DNA of 64,000 nucleotides, taken from Stenogyne calaminthoides (taxonomy: Eukaryota > Streptophyta > Magnoliopsida > Lamiales > Lamiaceae). The notes under the pieces are model-generated. The model did not search any database. It was not told the DNA's origin and saw nothing but the letters and a program-made list of their open reading frames with translations. This document shows positions 1-11,438 of this stretch, in pieces; within the stretch, counting starts at the first letter, position 1; each line of letters begins with the position of its first letter. The stretch is from contig JBBCBC010000001.1 of assembly GCA_037126765.1 (NCBI GenBank), positions 36,006,804 to 36,070,803 of the forward strand. Reading direction: 5' to 3'. The position numbers were made by a program, and so were the translations under genes.

Positions 1-1271
1 TTTGGATCTTCTTGAATTTATGAGATATTCTTGTATTTCAAGAAATACATATATTTCATAATATCTTTTCAAGAAAATCAAGAAAATATTTCTTGCCCTT
101 TATTTTCAAAATTTTCGAAAAATGCTATATGGTTAACCAAGTGGGAGATTTCTTGAATTTAATGAGATAATCTTGTATTCCAAGAATACATATCTTCATT
201 CCATAACAAAATTCAAAGAAAATCTTTCTCCCCTTTTAATCCATAATTTTCGAAAAAAATAGGAAAAATATGCAACAAGATTTATTTTATTTTTAAACAC
301 CTTTTTCAGTTATTGGACTTTATGTTGGGCTACTTAGGGGGCCTTTAGGAGAATTAAGATTGGACATTCCAATGGATCTTGAATTATCAATATTGAGCCA
401 CAATATTATTCAAGCCCATAAATATTAATTAATCCCACTACATAATTAATATTGCACTATCCATCTTAACTCATATTACAGTCAATATGGCTCCCGGTTA
501 TTATTTCCCGTGTTTAAGATTATCTAGCCCACTAATTAATTCAAGCCACTGAAATAGCTTTCCATTAATTAATATCTTTTGTCCTTGGTTAAGGAACGGT
601 TCAACATTATTATCCATACCGGAAACTAGTTCCACTTGCAAGATTTGGTATGATAAAGCTTATGAACCTCCAAAGGGGCAAATCGAACAAGCAGATTACT
701 TGCACACGATTCTCCGTGATTAAATCTTAGCAATCGCGTGTGACCAATAATATTGCCTAAGATAAAAAGTATTGAATCTCGTTGATTCTCTACCCATGAT
801 AAGTCAAAGCAATAGTTACCAACCACACGTGATCCTATTTAAGGGACGAAGATTAAGAAATAACGAACCACTGAGGTCTAATTCTTCCTTGTTCAGTTCT
901 GAAGAATTTGTCCTCCTGTAGGTCCTATTCAATTGAATCATCATGCACTAGTGTAATCTCTTGGTCAAGACAAGCCAATCGAGCCTTACACTTCAACATT
1001 TCACGATGGATTGTTCATTTCCATCTAGGTCGTGAATGGTGTACTTTTTGGTTACAAAGAGACTGTTAATTTAATCTTTCGTGATCCGGTATCACTAAAT
1101 TAATTACAATGTAACACGTCTTATTTATTGAGCAGTTATGCAAGAAATATATGTAACATTCAATGATATTTAAAGCATCGATTGATAAACAATTTATTTC
1201 AATAAATAAGTCCGAAATTGAGTTTTGATTATACAAAAATAAAAGCATACTTTCCAAAGATAATCCCAACA
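1..1271 (-). repeat. 3' LTR of Copia A (partial)
   Basis: Nearly collinear with 7275-8539. It ends in CCCAACA at 1271, which is TGTTGGG on the minus strand. About 580 bp of the LTR must lie left of the window. The two LTRs differ by scattered substitutions and small indels, many at CAG/CTG versus CG positions around 690-960 (compare 7960-8215). Confidence 0.9.
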
Positions 1272-1293
1272 ATCTCCCACTTATACTCAAAGT
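1272..1293 (-). other. Polypurine tract of Copia A
   Basis: On the minus strand the bases next to the LTR read AAGTGGGAGAT, a typical Copia PPT that primes plus-strand DNA synthesis. The 20-bp block at 1273-1292 occurs again, identically, at 1374-1393, giving a second PPT-like purine run about 100 bp inside. Confidence 0.8.
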
Positions 1294-1350
1294 CGCTTTT
1301 AAGTATACTACAACATGTCTCGTGTAGTTTCTAATACGTGACATCTAATG

Positions 1351-2486
1351 TCACCTACACGAACCTAATAATTTCTCCCACTTATACTCAAAGCAGAGTT
1401 TGGCAACGGTCTTGACATCCATTCCTTCCACATGTCTCTCGAATGTATTAAGAGGCGGACCCCTTTGTGAATGGATCACGCTGGGTTTCTTCTTCGACGC
1501 TATCTTTGCCACCTCTATATCCTCTCTTAATGATATCTCGTATAAGATGGTATTTCCTTTCAATGTGTTTCTTTGGCCTTGTGGGCTCTTGGTTCCCTTG
1601 AATTTGCAAATCGCTTTCAAGCATTGTCACAATAAATAGTGATTACGCTTAGGCAAATTCCCGAACTACATTCAAGTCCACTAGGAAGTTCTTGAGCCAA
1701 ACCGGCTTTTTTCTTTGCCTTCATAGCCTACATATTCGGCTTCCATGGTAGAATCTGCGATGCATTTCTGCTTGACGCTTATCCATGTCATGGCTCCTCC
1801 CCCCATGCAAAACACACTACCGGAGGTAGATTTTCTGGAATCTAAGTCCGATTGGAAACCGAGTCAAAAGTGTGGCCGATGGGGATTAGGATTATCTCGA
1901 TCGATAAATTAACATTCTATCTCGAGTTCTTTTCAGATACTTCGAATGTTTTTTTAATCGCCGATCAATGTTCTTTCCCCGGGTTACTTTGATATCTTAC
2001 CACCATGCCAACGGCAAAGCAGATATCCTGTCTCGTACACAACATTGCATACATAAGGCTTCCGACAGCCGAAGCATATGGAATGCCTTTCATGTCATCT
2101 ATCTCCTTTTGTGTCTTAGGGCACATTTTCTTGGATAGATGGATTCCATGTCCGAAAGGTCTGAAAGCCTTTCTTGGAATCTCGCATCTTTGAATCGTTT
2201 CAAGGCAAGTGTACATGTATGCGACTTGCGACAAGCCTATCATCATTTTCTTGCGATCTTGAGTGATCTTGATCCCAAGGATGTGTGCGGCTTCCCCTAA
2301 GTCCTTCATATCAAACTGTTTTGAAAGCCATGCCCTTACGTCTGATAACACCTTTACATCGTTCCCGATGATCAGAATGTCGTCTACGTATAGTACTAAG
2401 AATACCAATGCAGTTCCGACACGCTTTTTGTACACACAACTTTCGAACTCATTTTGATCAAACCCATAAGACTTTTTATAACAAGA
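1351..2486 (-). pseudogene. Copia A pol 3' part: RT palm/thumb and RNase H
   Basis: The ORF at 1965-2435 has the reverse transcriptase catalytic motif YVDDIL followed by the connection region (DMKDLGEAAHILGI, SAVGSLMYAM). Downstream in another frame, 1351-1620 encodes the end of the RNase H/tail region (LREDIEVAKIA and PLNTFERHVEGMDV, which is the usual Copia polyprotein end). The RNase H core between 1620 and 1965 is broken by stops. Together with the upstream integrase-RT ORF this would be one polyprotein in a working element. The frame change and stops make it a pseudogene. Confidence 0.85.
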
Positions 2487-4070
2487 TCAAAACATTGGTT
2501 CCAAGCTCGATGCCTGTTTGAGTCCGTAAATGGACTTCATGAGCTTACAAACTAGGTGTTCTTGGCCTTTTTCAATGAAGCCTTGGGGTTGTTGCATATA
2601 GATCTCTTCATCAAGACTTACGTTAAGGAAAGCTGTCTTGACATCCATTTGCCAGATTTCAAAGTCGAGATGCTCAGCAATCGATAAGAGAATTCGGATG
2701 GACTTGAGCATAGCTACGGGCAAAAAAGTTTCCTCATAATCGACCCCTTCTTTCTGAGTATAACCTTTCGCCACAAGTCTTGCCTTGAAGGTTTCCACCT
2801 TCCCATCCGGTCCTCTTTTTCTCTTGTACACCCACTTGCAACCAATGAGTTTGACCCCATTAAGTGGTTCGACTAGCTCCCACACTCTGTTATGATCCAT
2901 AGAACCCATTTCGACTTTCATTGCTGTTTGCCAAGAAACTACATCCTTGTCTTGGATTGCCTCGTCATATGTCCATGGGTCTGATTCGTCTTGACCGGGG
3001 ATCAAGTCCGAGGACTCTCCTATCCCCATGAATCTCTCTGGCTGTTTCACAACCCTTCCACTACGACGAGGTTCCGGTTGTGTAAGTGTGTCGTTTGGTA
3101 TGTCATCTTGTACAGTTGGCACTGAGGTTAGCCCCCTTAGCTCATTTAAGGTAATCTCACTTCTGGGTCTTCTTTCGTTCATATAGTCTTCTTCCAAAAA
3201 TCTAAAGTGGGTGCTTATTACCACCTTTTGATCTTCGGGACCATAGAACATACACCCTTTTGTCCCCTCGGGGTATCCCACAAACAACCTTAATTCTGAT
3301 CGAGGATCCAATTTATCGGCTTCCTTGTCCAACACGTAGGCCGGACACCCCCAAATCTTCATGTGTCTTAAACTGGGCTTGAGCCCAGTCCACAATTCTT
3401 TGGGAGTTTTGGAAACCGATTTGGATGGCACCAAGTTCAGAATATAGGCTGTTGTTTCCAAGGCATGACCCCAGAACGACTTGGGAAGATCCGCATAACT
3501 CATCATAGATCTAACCATTTCCAAAAGAGTTCTGTTTCTTCGCTCTGCAACCAAGTTTTGTTGAGGGGTACCGGGTGCAGTTAGCTGGGATGCAATCCCT
3601 TTATCAGACAAGTAGTTCAAAAACTCATCGCTGGGGTATTCGCCTCCACGATCGGATCGTAGAGAATTGATACATTTTTCCCTATGATTCTCTGCTTGAG
3701 CCTTAAATTCTTTGAATTTCTCAAAGGTCTCAGATTTATGCTTTATAAAGAAAATATAACCGTACCTTGAGTAGTCATCAATAAAAGTGACGAAATACTC
3801 ATAACCTCCTCTTGCTTTGGTTGACATTGGACCACATACATCTGTGTGAACGATTTCTAACACTTCTTTGGCTCTATTCCCCTTGGCTCCGAATGCCCTC
3901 TTGGTCATTTTACCCTTCAAACATGATTCGCAGGTTGGAATTGGTTCAACTTGGAGAAACTCCACTGAACCGTCTTTCATCAACCTTTGGATCCTCTTTG
4001 GATTAATATGTCCTAATCTTAGATGTCATAGAAGTGTTTCGTTCACGTCTGATGAACGTTTTCTTTTCTC
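2487..4070 (-). pseudogene. Copia A integrase and reverse transcriptase N-terminal part
   Basis: A 498-codon open stretch (2487-3983). It starts in the GAG-pre-integrase zinc region (CESCLKGKMTKR) and continues through the integrase core with DVCGPM, FIDDYSRYG, LRSDRGGEY and the catalytic-Glu region (normally PQQNGVAERRNRT, here PQQNLVAERRNRT). It ends in the RT domain (WVYKRKRGPDGK, QMDVKTAFLN, YMQQPQGF, CKLMKSIYGLKQAS). Upstream at about 4028 a Trp codon of the HLRLGHI motif has become TGA, so the true reading frame extends to about 4070. The terminal stop at 2487 seems caused by two nearby compensating 1-base indels, because SWNQCFDLVIK can be read in the neighbouring frame. The catalytic residues D, D and E are present. 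Confidence 0.9.
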
Positions 4071-4204
4071 GGAAACAATTGATGTGTTATAGGATGCATT
4101 TTGTGAGTGGTGTGCACAGTTAATTGTATAGAGATTATTCGACAATGTCCCATAACAGATACACTCATCATTTCAAGAAATGATTTCATTCTTATTAGAA
4201 GAAA

Positions 4205-5070
4205 CTAAGTGTCTATTAACAGAATTTTAGAAACTGAAAGTGAATTCTTTCTAAAACTGGGAACATAAAGAACATCTCTTAAAATTAGAACTCTGTCTTC
4301 AAAAGACAGGTGCACTTCTCCCACTGCTTCAGCTGCCACTCTCGTAGCATCGCCCAGTGTGATGAGGATCTCACTGCCACTAAGTTGTCGGATCAGTTTG
4401 AACCCGTGAAGCAAACATGATTAGTGGATCCCGTATCAACTACCCACGAATGAGAAGTATACGCCGCTAAACAAGTTTCAACAATTAGTGCGTGAGAATT
4501 ACCTTTCTTTCCGGCCCTTTTGGGGTTGGAACAGGCAAACCTCCATTGTCCTCTTTCACCGCAGCTTAAGCACTTCCTCTTTGGATTTTCCTTGACACCA
4601 CCAGCATTCGTCATCTTATCATTGCCCTTGGCAACAGTTGAGTCTGATTGCTTATGGCCTTTGGTCACCTTCTTCTTCTTGCCATCCCTTGGCCTAGAAG
4701 ATGAAGACGGACCACTTGCCGTCAAAGCTTGAGTTTGGTGCCCTATCAACATCTCTGCCGAGACCAAAGCTTGCAACAAATCAGCTTGCGAGGCAAAATT
4801 GCTCAGAAACTTTTGGGCAGAGAATGAAGTACCAAATTCATCTGAGTCTCCAGATTATAATCTGTACTAAGAACTTCAAGTTTGTTCAGATGGGCCATCA
4901 ATTTTGAGGACGTAATCCCTCACGGGTTTGCCCTCCACCAATTACAGCGACGACATCTCTCGCAAGGTGATCTGACGAGTCTCGCATTTTTGACTCGTCA
5001 GTTGGCTCATCTGATTTTGGTGTGTCAAGAATCCACTTGTGCTTTTGTGCAGTTAGGACAATTATAATTT
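4205..5070 (-). pseudogene. Copia A gag C-terminal part and protease
   Basis: The ORF at 4393-4779 has a zinc knuckle of form CLSCGERGQWRFAC, with the usual His replaced by Arg, then a protease start with the active site WVVDTGSTNHVC. The protease continues in another frame at 4205-4414 (LGDATRVAAEAVGEV, LRDVLYVPSFRKN). Further 5', up to about 5070, short frame-shifted pieces such as VRDYVLKI and LETQMNLVLHSLP match the Copia gag (UBN2-type) domain. The N-terminal half of gag is not readable. Gag would form particles and protease would cut the polyprotein. Nothing intact remains. Confidence 0.8.
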
Positions 5071-6681
5071 TCCGTTTCCAATCAATATAGTTTCCATACT
5101 TATTCTATTGACTTTAAGTATAATAGCAGTGGATTAAAAGGTTACGACATGCTGAACTGAAATAAATAATAATATGCATAGGCATAAATATATCACAAGG
5201 TTCGATCACATGTTTCATATTAAAATCTCAAAAAAATATGAACATGCATCAGCCAACATCTCAAAACAGTTTAAATAAGCCACGTGGGGTGGGTCATTAT
5301 TTAAACACATTCAACGAGTTATAAACAAGAACGATTTATAAACCTTTAATATCTAGATTAATAGTTGGTTCCCCTTGACCAATATAAAATCGACGGGGAC
5401 TTGAGGAAGTATATGCATATCAATTTTATACCTAAGTAATAATCATGATTAAATCTGAAATTATTATTTCGCTTTGAACGAGCCTCGTGGGGAGGGTCAT
5501 CGTCGCCACTAGTAATAATCCATAATCATTCATTTGGAATTCATTCATGTGAAAGCTAACTTTTGACCGTCCAGTGGGGGGAATTTCTCCAAAAGAATTC
5601 ACAAATAAATAAATCATGGAGGTCAAAATTAATTCAATTTTATTATCCGGAATAAAATTGTCAATTAATTATTTAAACATACTTAGTAATTTTTTAAGGT
5701 GAGATTTTTCATTGGGCAACTCTCATGCAAACACATTTAAACATAAAGCACAAGAAAACACAATAATAAATCAGCTAAAAAGCGTAAAAATAAACATATT
5801 GGGCACAAATTATCAATTGTCATGGTTTGATTTTTCTTGGCTTGATTTTGAAGAAACGCCGCCTTTGAATTTCTCCCGCTCGATCGTCTTGAAAAAGAAC
5901 TCCGTCTCGGCGCCCGCCAAGTGGCTCGCCGAATTTGGGATACTGCGCCCGCATCCGCCGCCCTTGGCGAAGTGGGCCTCGGCGGCCTCCAAAGACGCCT
6001 CGGCGAGCTTTCCTTCGCCTCAGGCGGCGGGTAAATTTCGACAGCGCGGCGCCCAGCGCATGGCGACTGTGATGCACACTCGTTAGCCTCGCCTGCGCCC
6101 GCGAGATCTTAGCAGCGTTGCGCGTCCGTACATTCTCGCCATCGCCCGCCCGTCCGCCTCCCGGTACCTTTCTGCGCATGGTCCCGCGCGCTCCATGAGT
6201 GCCCGTCTTGCGCGTCGCCCATCCGCGCCCGTGCTTGTCCAGGCCGATCCCGCCCGACGCCTAGCGTCGCGCCCGTGTGCATGGCGACGTCCGTGTCGCG
6301 CACGTGCCTCCCTTGGCACATTTTGCGCGATGCATGTCGTCTGCGTACGGTTCTGGATCTATCCTTTAATTCTTCATTTCCGCCATCGTTTTCGATCCGG
6401 TTACAATTTATTTACAAAAAATAAATAAACCTAGATCTAGACTAGTCTATTACATTGATCAAATCAAACAAATCCTAATCTACTCGTGGATTTTCTCACG
6501 AGGCAAAACGAATTTGAACGAATCGAATTAAAAACCACAATTTATATGCATGCATAAATAAACACATTAAATTCCATGACAATTGGATACCTGCAAAAAA
6601 GATCTAGCAATTCTACTATCCAATTTCAAATTTAATGATAACGAATTAAATTACAATTTAAAATTCAGAGCCCGAAACCGA
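5071..6681 (-). other. Long leader of Copia A with GC-rich island
   Basis: The region between gag and PBS has no convincing ORF. The part at 5850-6340 is strikingly GC-rich (many GCC/CGC runs) in a very AT-rich setting; open frames there look like composition effects. Similar short G-rich motifs (CGTGGGG followed by GGGTCAT) recur near 5280 and 5485. The island could be captured host DNA or a structured RNA leader. Copia B has a comparable island at 10740-11220. Confidence 0.5.
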
Positions 6682-6694
6682 GGCTCTGATACCA
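6682..6694 (-). other. Primer binding site of Copia A
   Basis: On the minus strand it reads TGGTATCAGAGCC, two bases inside the 5' LTR. It is complementary to the 3' end of plant initiator Met-tRNA, the standard Copia primer. Confidence 0.93.
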
Positions 6695-6696
6695 GT

Positions 6697-8539
6697 TGTT
6701 GGGGAATTAATTGCACGGATCTATTCGGGATAAATATTTAAATACAAATTTAATTCTGATAATTATTACTAGCATGAATTAATCCTATATTAATTCAAAT
6801 AATAATTCAACAACAAATCATGCATATAAACAGTTCACGTAAATCCTACGAATGCGGAATTACTACGAGTTAACGTGAACGTACCTCTTGGAATGACAAT
6901 GGCCTCGTTGATTAGACACACCAAAAAAACCTTCCCAAGTCTTCCCTTAATCCTTGCTCGACAATCCGGTGGTAGGATGCTCGCGAACAATTAACAAAAG
7001 GAAAATAAACTTTGTTGCACCACCTTTGTGGATTTACTAATTTTTCCAGCACATGGAATTGTACTTGGGAATGAAACACTCATCCCCTATTTATAGAGGT
7101 GTGGTGGTCGAAAATTTGGGATAAAATAATATGGGAAAATCTTTTTCTTGATCTCCAAGAAATCTTGAATATATCTCATATATTCTTTTCTCCATAATTA
7201 AAATATTCCACAAAATCCCACTCTCTTATTTGTTATGGAATATTTCGAAATATTAAGGGATCAAGATTCCAAGATTTGGATCTTCTTGAATTTATGAGAT
7301 ATTCTTGTATTTCAAGAAATACATATCTTTCCTAATATCTTTTCAAGAAAATCAAGAAAATCTTTCTCGCCCTTTATATTCAAAATTTTTGAAAAATGCT
7401 ATATGGATAACCAAGTGGGAGATTTCTTGAATTTAATGAGATAATCTTGTATTCCAAGAATACATATCTTCATTCCATAACAAAATTCAAAGAAAATCTT
7501 TCTCCCCTTTTAATCCATAATTTTCGAAAAAAATAGGAAAATTATGCAACAAGATTTATTTTATTTTTAAACATCTTTTTCAGTTATTGGACTTTATGTT
7601 GGGCTACTTAGGGGGCCTTTAGGAGAATTAAGATTGGACCTTCCAATGGATCTTGAATTATCAATATTGAGCCACAATATTATTCAAGCCCATAAATATT
7701 AATTAATCCCACTACATAATTAATATCAGACTATCCATCTTAACCCATATTACGGTCAATATGGCTCCGGTTATTATTTCCGTGTTTAAGATTATCTAGC
7801 CCACTAATTAATTCAAGCCCTTTGAAATAGCTTTCCATTAATTAATATCTTTTGTCCTTGGTTAAGGAACAGTTCAACATTATTATCCATCTAGGAAACT
7901 AGTTCCACTTGCAAGATTTGGTATGATAAAACTTATGAACCTCTCAAGGGGGCAAATCGAACAAAGCGTGCTTGCACCACGATTCTCGTATTAAATCTTA
8001 ACAATCGCATGTAACCAATAATATTGCCCAAGATAAAAAGTATTGAATCTCGTTGATTCTCTACCCATGATAAGTGAAAGCAATAGTTACCAACCACACG
8101 TGATCCTATTTAAGGGACGAAGATTAAGAAATAACGAACCACCGAGGTCTAATTCTTCCTTGTTCGGGTTCTAAAGAATTTGTCCTCTCAGAGGTCCTGG
8201 TCATCGATCGGTCATGCACTAGTGTAATCTTTTGGTCAAGACAAGCCAATCTGAGCCTTACACTTCAACCTTTCACGATTGATTGTTCATTTCCATCTAG
8301 GTCGTGAATGGTGTACTTTTGATTACAAGGATCATTAATTTAATCTTACGTGATCCGGTATCACTAAATTAACTACAATGTAACACGTCTTATTTATTGA
8401 GCAAGTTATGCAAATAAATATATGTAACATTCAATGATATTTAAAGCATCGATTGATAAACAATTTATTTCATAAATAAGTCCGAAATTAGGTTTTGATT
8501 ATACAAAGTAAAAGCATACTTTTCAGTATAATCCCAACA
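6697..8539 (-). repeat. 5' LTR of Copia A
   Basis: A 1843-bp LTR. On the minus strand it begins TGTTGGGATTATAC at 8539 and its other end is at 6697. The boundaries are fixed by the PBS and by alignment with the left copy. It lies directly against Copia B sequence at 8540. Confidence 0.9.
7087..7096 (-). promoter_or_regulatory. TATA box in Copia A 5' LTR
   Basis: The minus strand reads CTATAAATAG, with GGGGATGAGTG just downstream. It is placed as expected for the U3/R promoter of the LTR. Confidence 0.65.
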
Positions 8540-8639
8540 CAACCGGTATCTAATACCAAAATAGATTAGTATCATTTGTGGACATGTTTATATCAATAAC
8601 AAAACATACATTTCGATTCTTAGACACCTTATGTCTTAT

Positions 8640-9319
8640 TTTCAATTTGCTAGAACCTTCTGATCCTTCTTCCAATGCCCTTACATAAAGTTACGGTGGG
8701 ATACATCATCCCCACCCGTTCCTTCTTTTGAATTCCACCTTTGGGCTTAAGGGAACTTGGCTTAGAGCCTTTCTTCATGTTTCTGCCGGCTTCTTCTTTC
8801 TTTTTTCGGAGCGGAAAGAAGAGAGGCACTCACCATGAGCACGGGCTTTTCCTTAGCAAAGGAAGACTCAAAGGTCTTTAGCATGTTTACGCAATTTCGG
8901 GCATAGTCGATTCCGTCTTATTCATGTTAAAGTTTACTCTAAACTTCGAATATGAATCGGGAAGTGATCGAAGAATGGGAAAGAAATAAGGCGTTGGTCT
9001 TGAGCTCAATGCCCAAACGACCAAGTTTCTCGATTAGTCCAATCATCTTCAACACATGAGGAGACACATTCCCTCCCTCAGATAATCGGCATCTAAACAG
9101 ATCTCTCATCACTTCATAAATCTCGGAACGAGATTCAGAATCAAAGAGATCCTTCAGATGATTAATCATCTCGAAAGGAAGCCTCTTTTCATGCTGCCTT
9201 TGCAACTCGGGAGTCATCCCGAGTAGCATAACACATTGAGCCTGGGAAGCATCCTCTTGATGCTTCTTCTGAGCCTCGGTGTCAAAGCGCGCAAAGATCT
9301 TGATCCGACCTCCGGACAA
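8640..9319 (-). pseudogene. Copia B gag (UBN2-type) fragment
   Basis: The ORF at 8939-9319 (126 codons) reads as Copia gag: CVMLLGMTPELQRQHE, PFEMINHLKDLF, SRSEIYEVMRDLF, HVLKMIGLIEKLGRLGIEL. This is the helical capsid-like domain. Downstream to about 8640 the frame breaks, with pieces such as FAKEKPVLMVSAS and GHWKKDQKVLAN that correspond to the linker and a degraded zinc knuckle. The start codon used by the family is uncertain. Copia A's LTR cuts the gene off before protease. Confidence 0.8.
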
Positions 9320-11438
9320 CAGGGATTAGCGTGTCCAACACGTACTCAATCTTTTCTTGCCTAAGCACCAAAAGAACGTTTAGGTGTCAGTCGAGAAAAT
9401 TTGGCCCAGCCAATTTGTTCGTTTACAAAACGCTTCTCAATGACAAGTTATTCATTTCAACAATCCTAGAGAAATAAAATAAAACGGGAATTAAAACACA
9501 TAATTCCTATGATCAATATTCAGCAATCAAAATAAACATGGCCTTTTAATTTATTTTGTCTCCATTATTTTCGCATACTTAACGACCTCATCGGAAAAGT
9601 ACGAATTTGTATCTAATACAAATCATAATGGTCTAGGATCCACATTACTACCACCATAATCCAAATGAGGGTCGATTATTATAATAAGATAACCTGGTAG
9701 GTCTCCAAACCAATTGCAACACCTTGCAACTCCTAGTTTGTCGAACCTAGTTCGACCGATGTCACTTACCCCTTTGTTTCCCACGGCGATTGGCGAAACA
9801 AACAAAGTTAAGTTGGTTTACAACCATCAAGCGGCGACATTACATGTCCCTATAAAAGTCACGTTAGATGTAGATCCAGAAGCAAAAGGCGAGGGTCTTT
9901 AAGACTTATTAAAGCGAAATCTCCGATTTACTTTTAATTTTGATGGAAGACATCTTATCAAATTAATGAAAACCATATTTTAGTGAGAACATTTTAAAGG
10001 CGGGGTATTAATTCTTAATCGAGATCCAACATGTTAATCTACATCACATTTGAGCAATTATTGGGTAGCCCTACCCAAAACATGATTTTATATGGACTAA
10101 CACTTATATGGGTGCCGTCTACCCAAACAATTAATACGGTCCGATAATTATTGGGCGCCGCCTACCCAAACAATTATAATGCAGACGTAAAAGGCGTTAA
10201 TAAATTAACAAAATAGTTAAACAAGTGGGATTTAATAATCTATTAAAACTTTATCGAATTAATTTCAAAATCTAATTTCAAAATAAATTCAATGAATATT
10301 AACCAATTATTAAAACAATTAGATTAATCCAATTAATCTAGTCTTTTATTAGTCCAACTAATAAATTTCTTTTAAACCCTTAATTAATCCAATTAATTAA
10401 GATTCATTAGTCCAACTAATAAACGTGTTTCAAGTCCAACTTCGCTAGCCCTTAATAATTATTAAATTAAAACTATTTTAATTTATTAAAATTCTGGGGC
10501 TCAGGTGCAAATTTCTAAAATTGCGCATGTCTCAAAATAATTTTGCAAAACAGCCCTCCTCATATCACCGCCCAAATCCGACAGATCCAATCTGCAATTC
10601 GGGACATCCAGTTTCACAAAATCCAAACCCAGTCAACATTCATCATCAACAATCATCGGATGCTTTCGAAAATTAAGAGATAATTTTGAAATCGAACAGC
10701 AGTGCAATCATCAGGGGCAAATCGAACAAAATAAGACCAGAGGGAACCATCTCGTTCGAAACCGAAGCGACCCAGCGAGCCATCGCCGTCGTGACCGCGT
10801 GGGCGAGTCGCCATCGCCACCGCCACCAGGCGCGTGCGAGCGACTCGCCATCTCCGCCATTCAAAACGCATGGGCATCGTGCCGATAAACCTTGAAACGA
10901 ATCAATTTGACCTAGAAATCGAAGAAGCAAACGGATTCCCGAATGCAACAACGAAATCAACCCAAACCGAAAACAATTCAACCAAATCAAACGCAAAGCA
11001 GGTGTATAAACCCAGAAAGACAGAGCGTCGTCAATCAGTAAACGCGAACGCGCATCACCGCCGCTTTTAATCAACTGATGCAAAGCGTCTCGAAGCGAAG
11101 ATGAGAGCATCGCCAACCGCACAACCGCTGCGGTGGCTCACAGCCGTCGCGAGACGCAGTGTGAGCCGCCGTCTCAAGCGACGCACCGCGGTCTCAGCCG
11201 CTGGCGGCGACGCACCTCAAAAAGGTTCAAAACCCTAAAAGGATGATGGTGACCTGAAGAGGACGAACAGGGGAAAAGCCAAGCAATTAAATCCCCAAAG
11301 TGTTGATTTATTATGGTGCGGTCAAAAGAGAAAAAAGTTTACCGTACCCAACTAATACATAAACAAATCAACAAATCGATTTTAATTCAAACCAATATGA
11401 TATGCAATTAAATCAAGAGCGCGATTTTCTCGACACCT
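9320..11438 (-). other. Long leader of Copia B
   Basis: About 2.1 kb without a supported gene between gag and 5' LTR. It contains three short hairpin repeats (10061-10170), an AT-rich stretch (10200-10480) and a GC-rich island (about 10740-11220) whose open frames look compositional. No clear Met-tRNA PBS is visible next to the LTR: the minus strand there reads GGTGTCGAGAAAATC instead of TGGTATCAGAG. Confidence 0.5.
10061..10170. repeat. Three tandem hairpin motifs in Copia B leader
   Basis: Each copy is a G-rich arm paired to CTACCCAA. The first (10061-10078) is TTGGGTAG, CC, CTACCCAA, a near-perfect 18-bp palindrome. The second is near 10109-10125 and the third at 10151-10169. In RNA they would form stem-loops. 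Confidence 0.65.

Larger units (their letters stand above)
1..8539 (-). mobile_element. Copia LTR retrotransposon A, left end outside window
   Basis: A minus-strand Ty1/Copia element. Its 5' LTR lies at 6697-8539 and the matching part of its 3' LTR at 1-1271; window base 1 corresponds to about 7275 in the right copy. Between them, read on the minus strand, come a PBS complementary to initiator Met-tRNA, a long leader, gag with a zinc knuckle, protease, integrase, reverse transcriptase and RNase H, which is Copia order. The coding region is broken by stops and frameshifts, so the copy is not autonomous. It sits inside Copia B, whose gag resumes at once beyond 8539. The left target duplication is outside the window. 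The integrase and linker sequence suggests a Tork/TAR-like lineage, which is a guess. Confidence 0.9.

Noticed and set aside
5820..6428. Arg/Ala-rich frames on both strands of the GC-rich island
   Set aside because: Several overlapping frames are open at once, which GC-rich composition produces; no family resemblance.
10653..11122. 149-codon minus-strand frame in the Copia B leader
   Set aside because: No recognisable domain and a competing open frame on the other strand; treated as leader.
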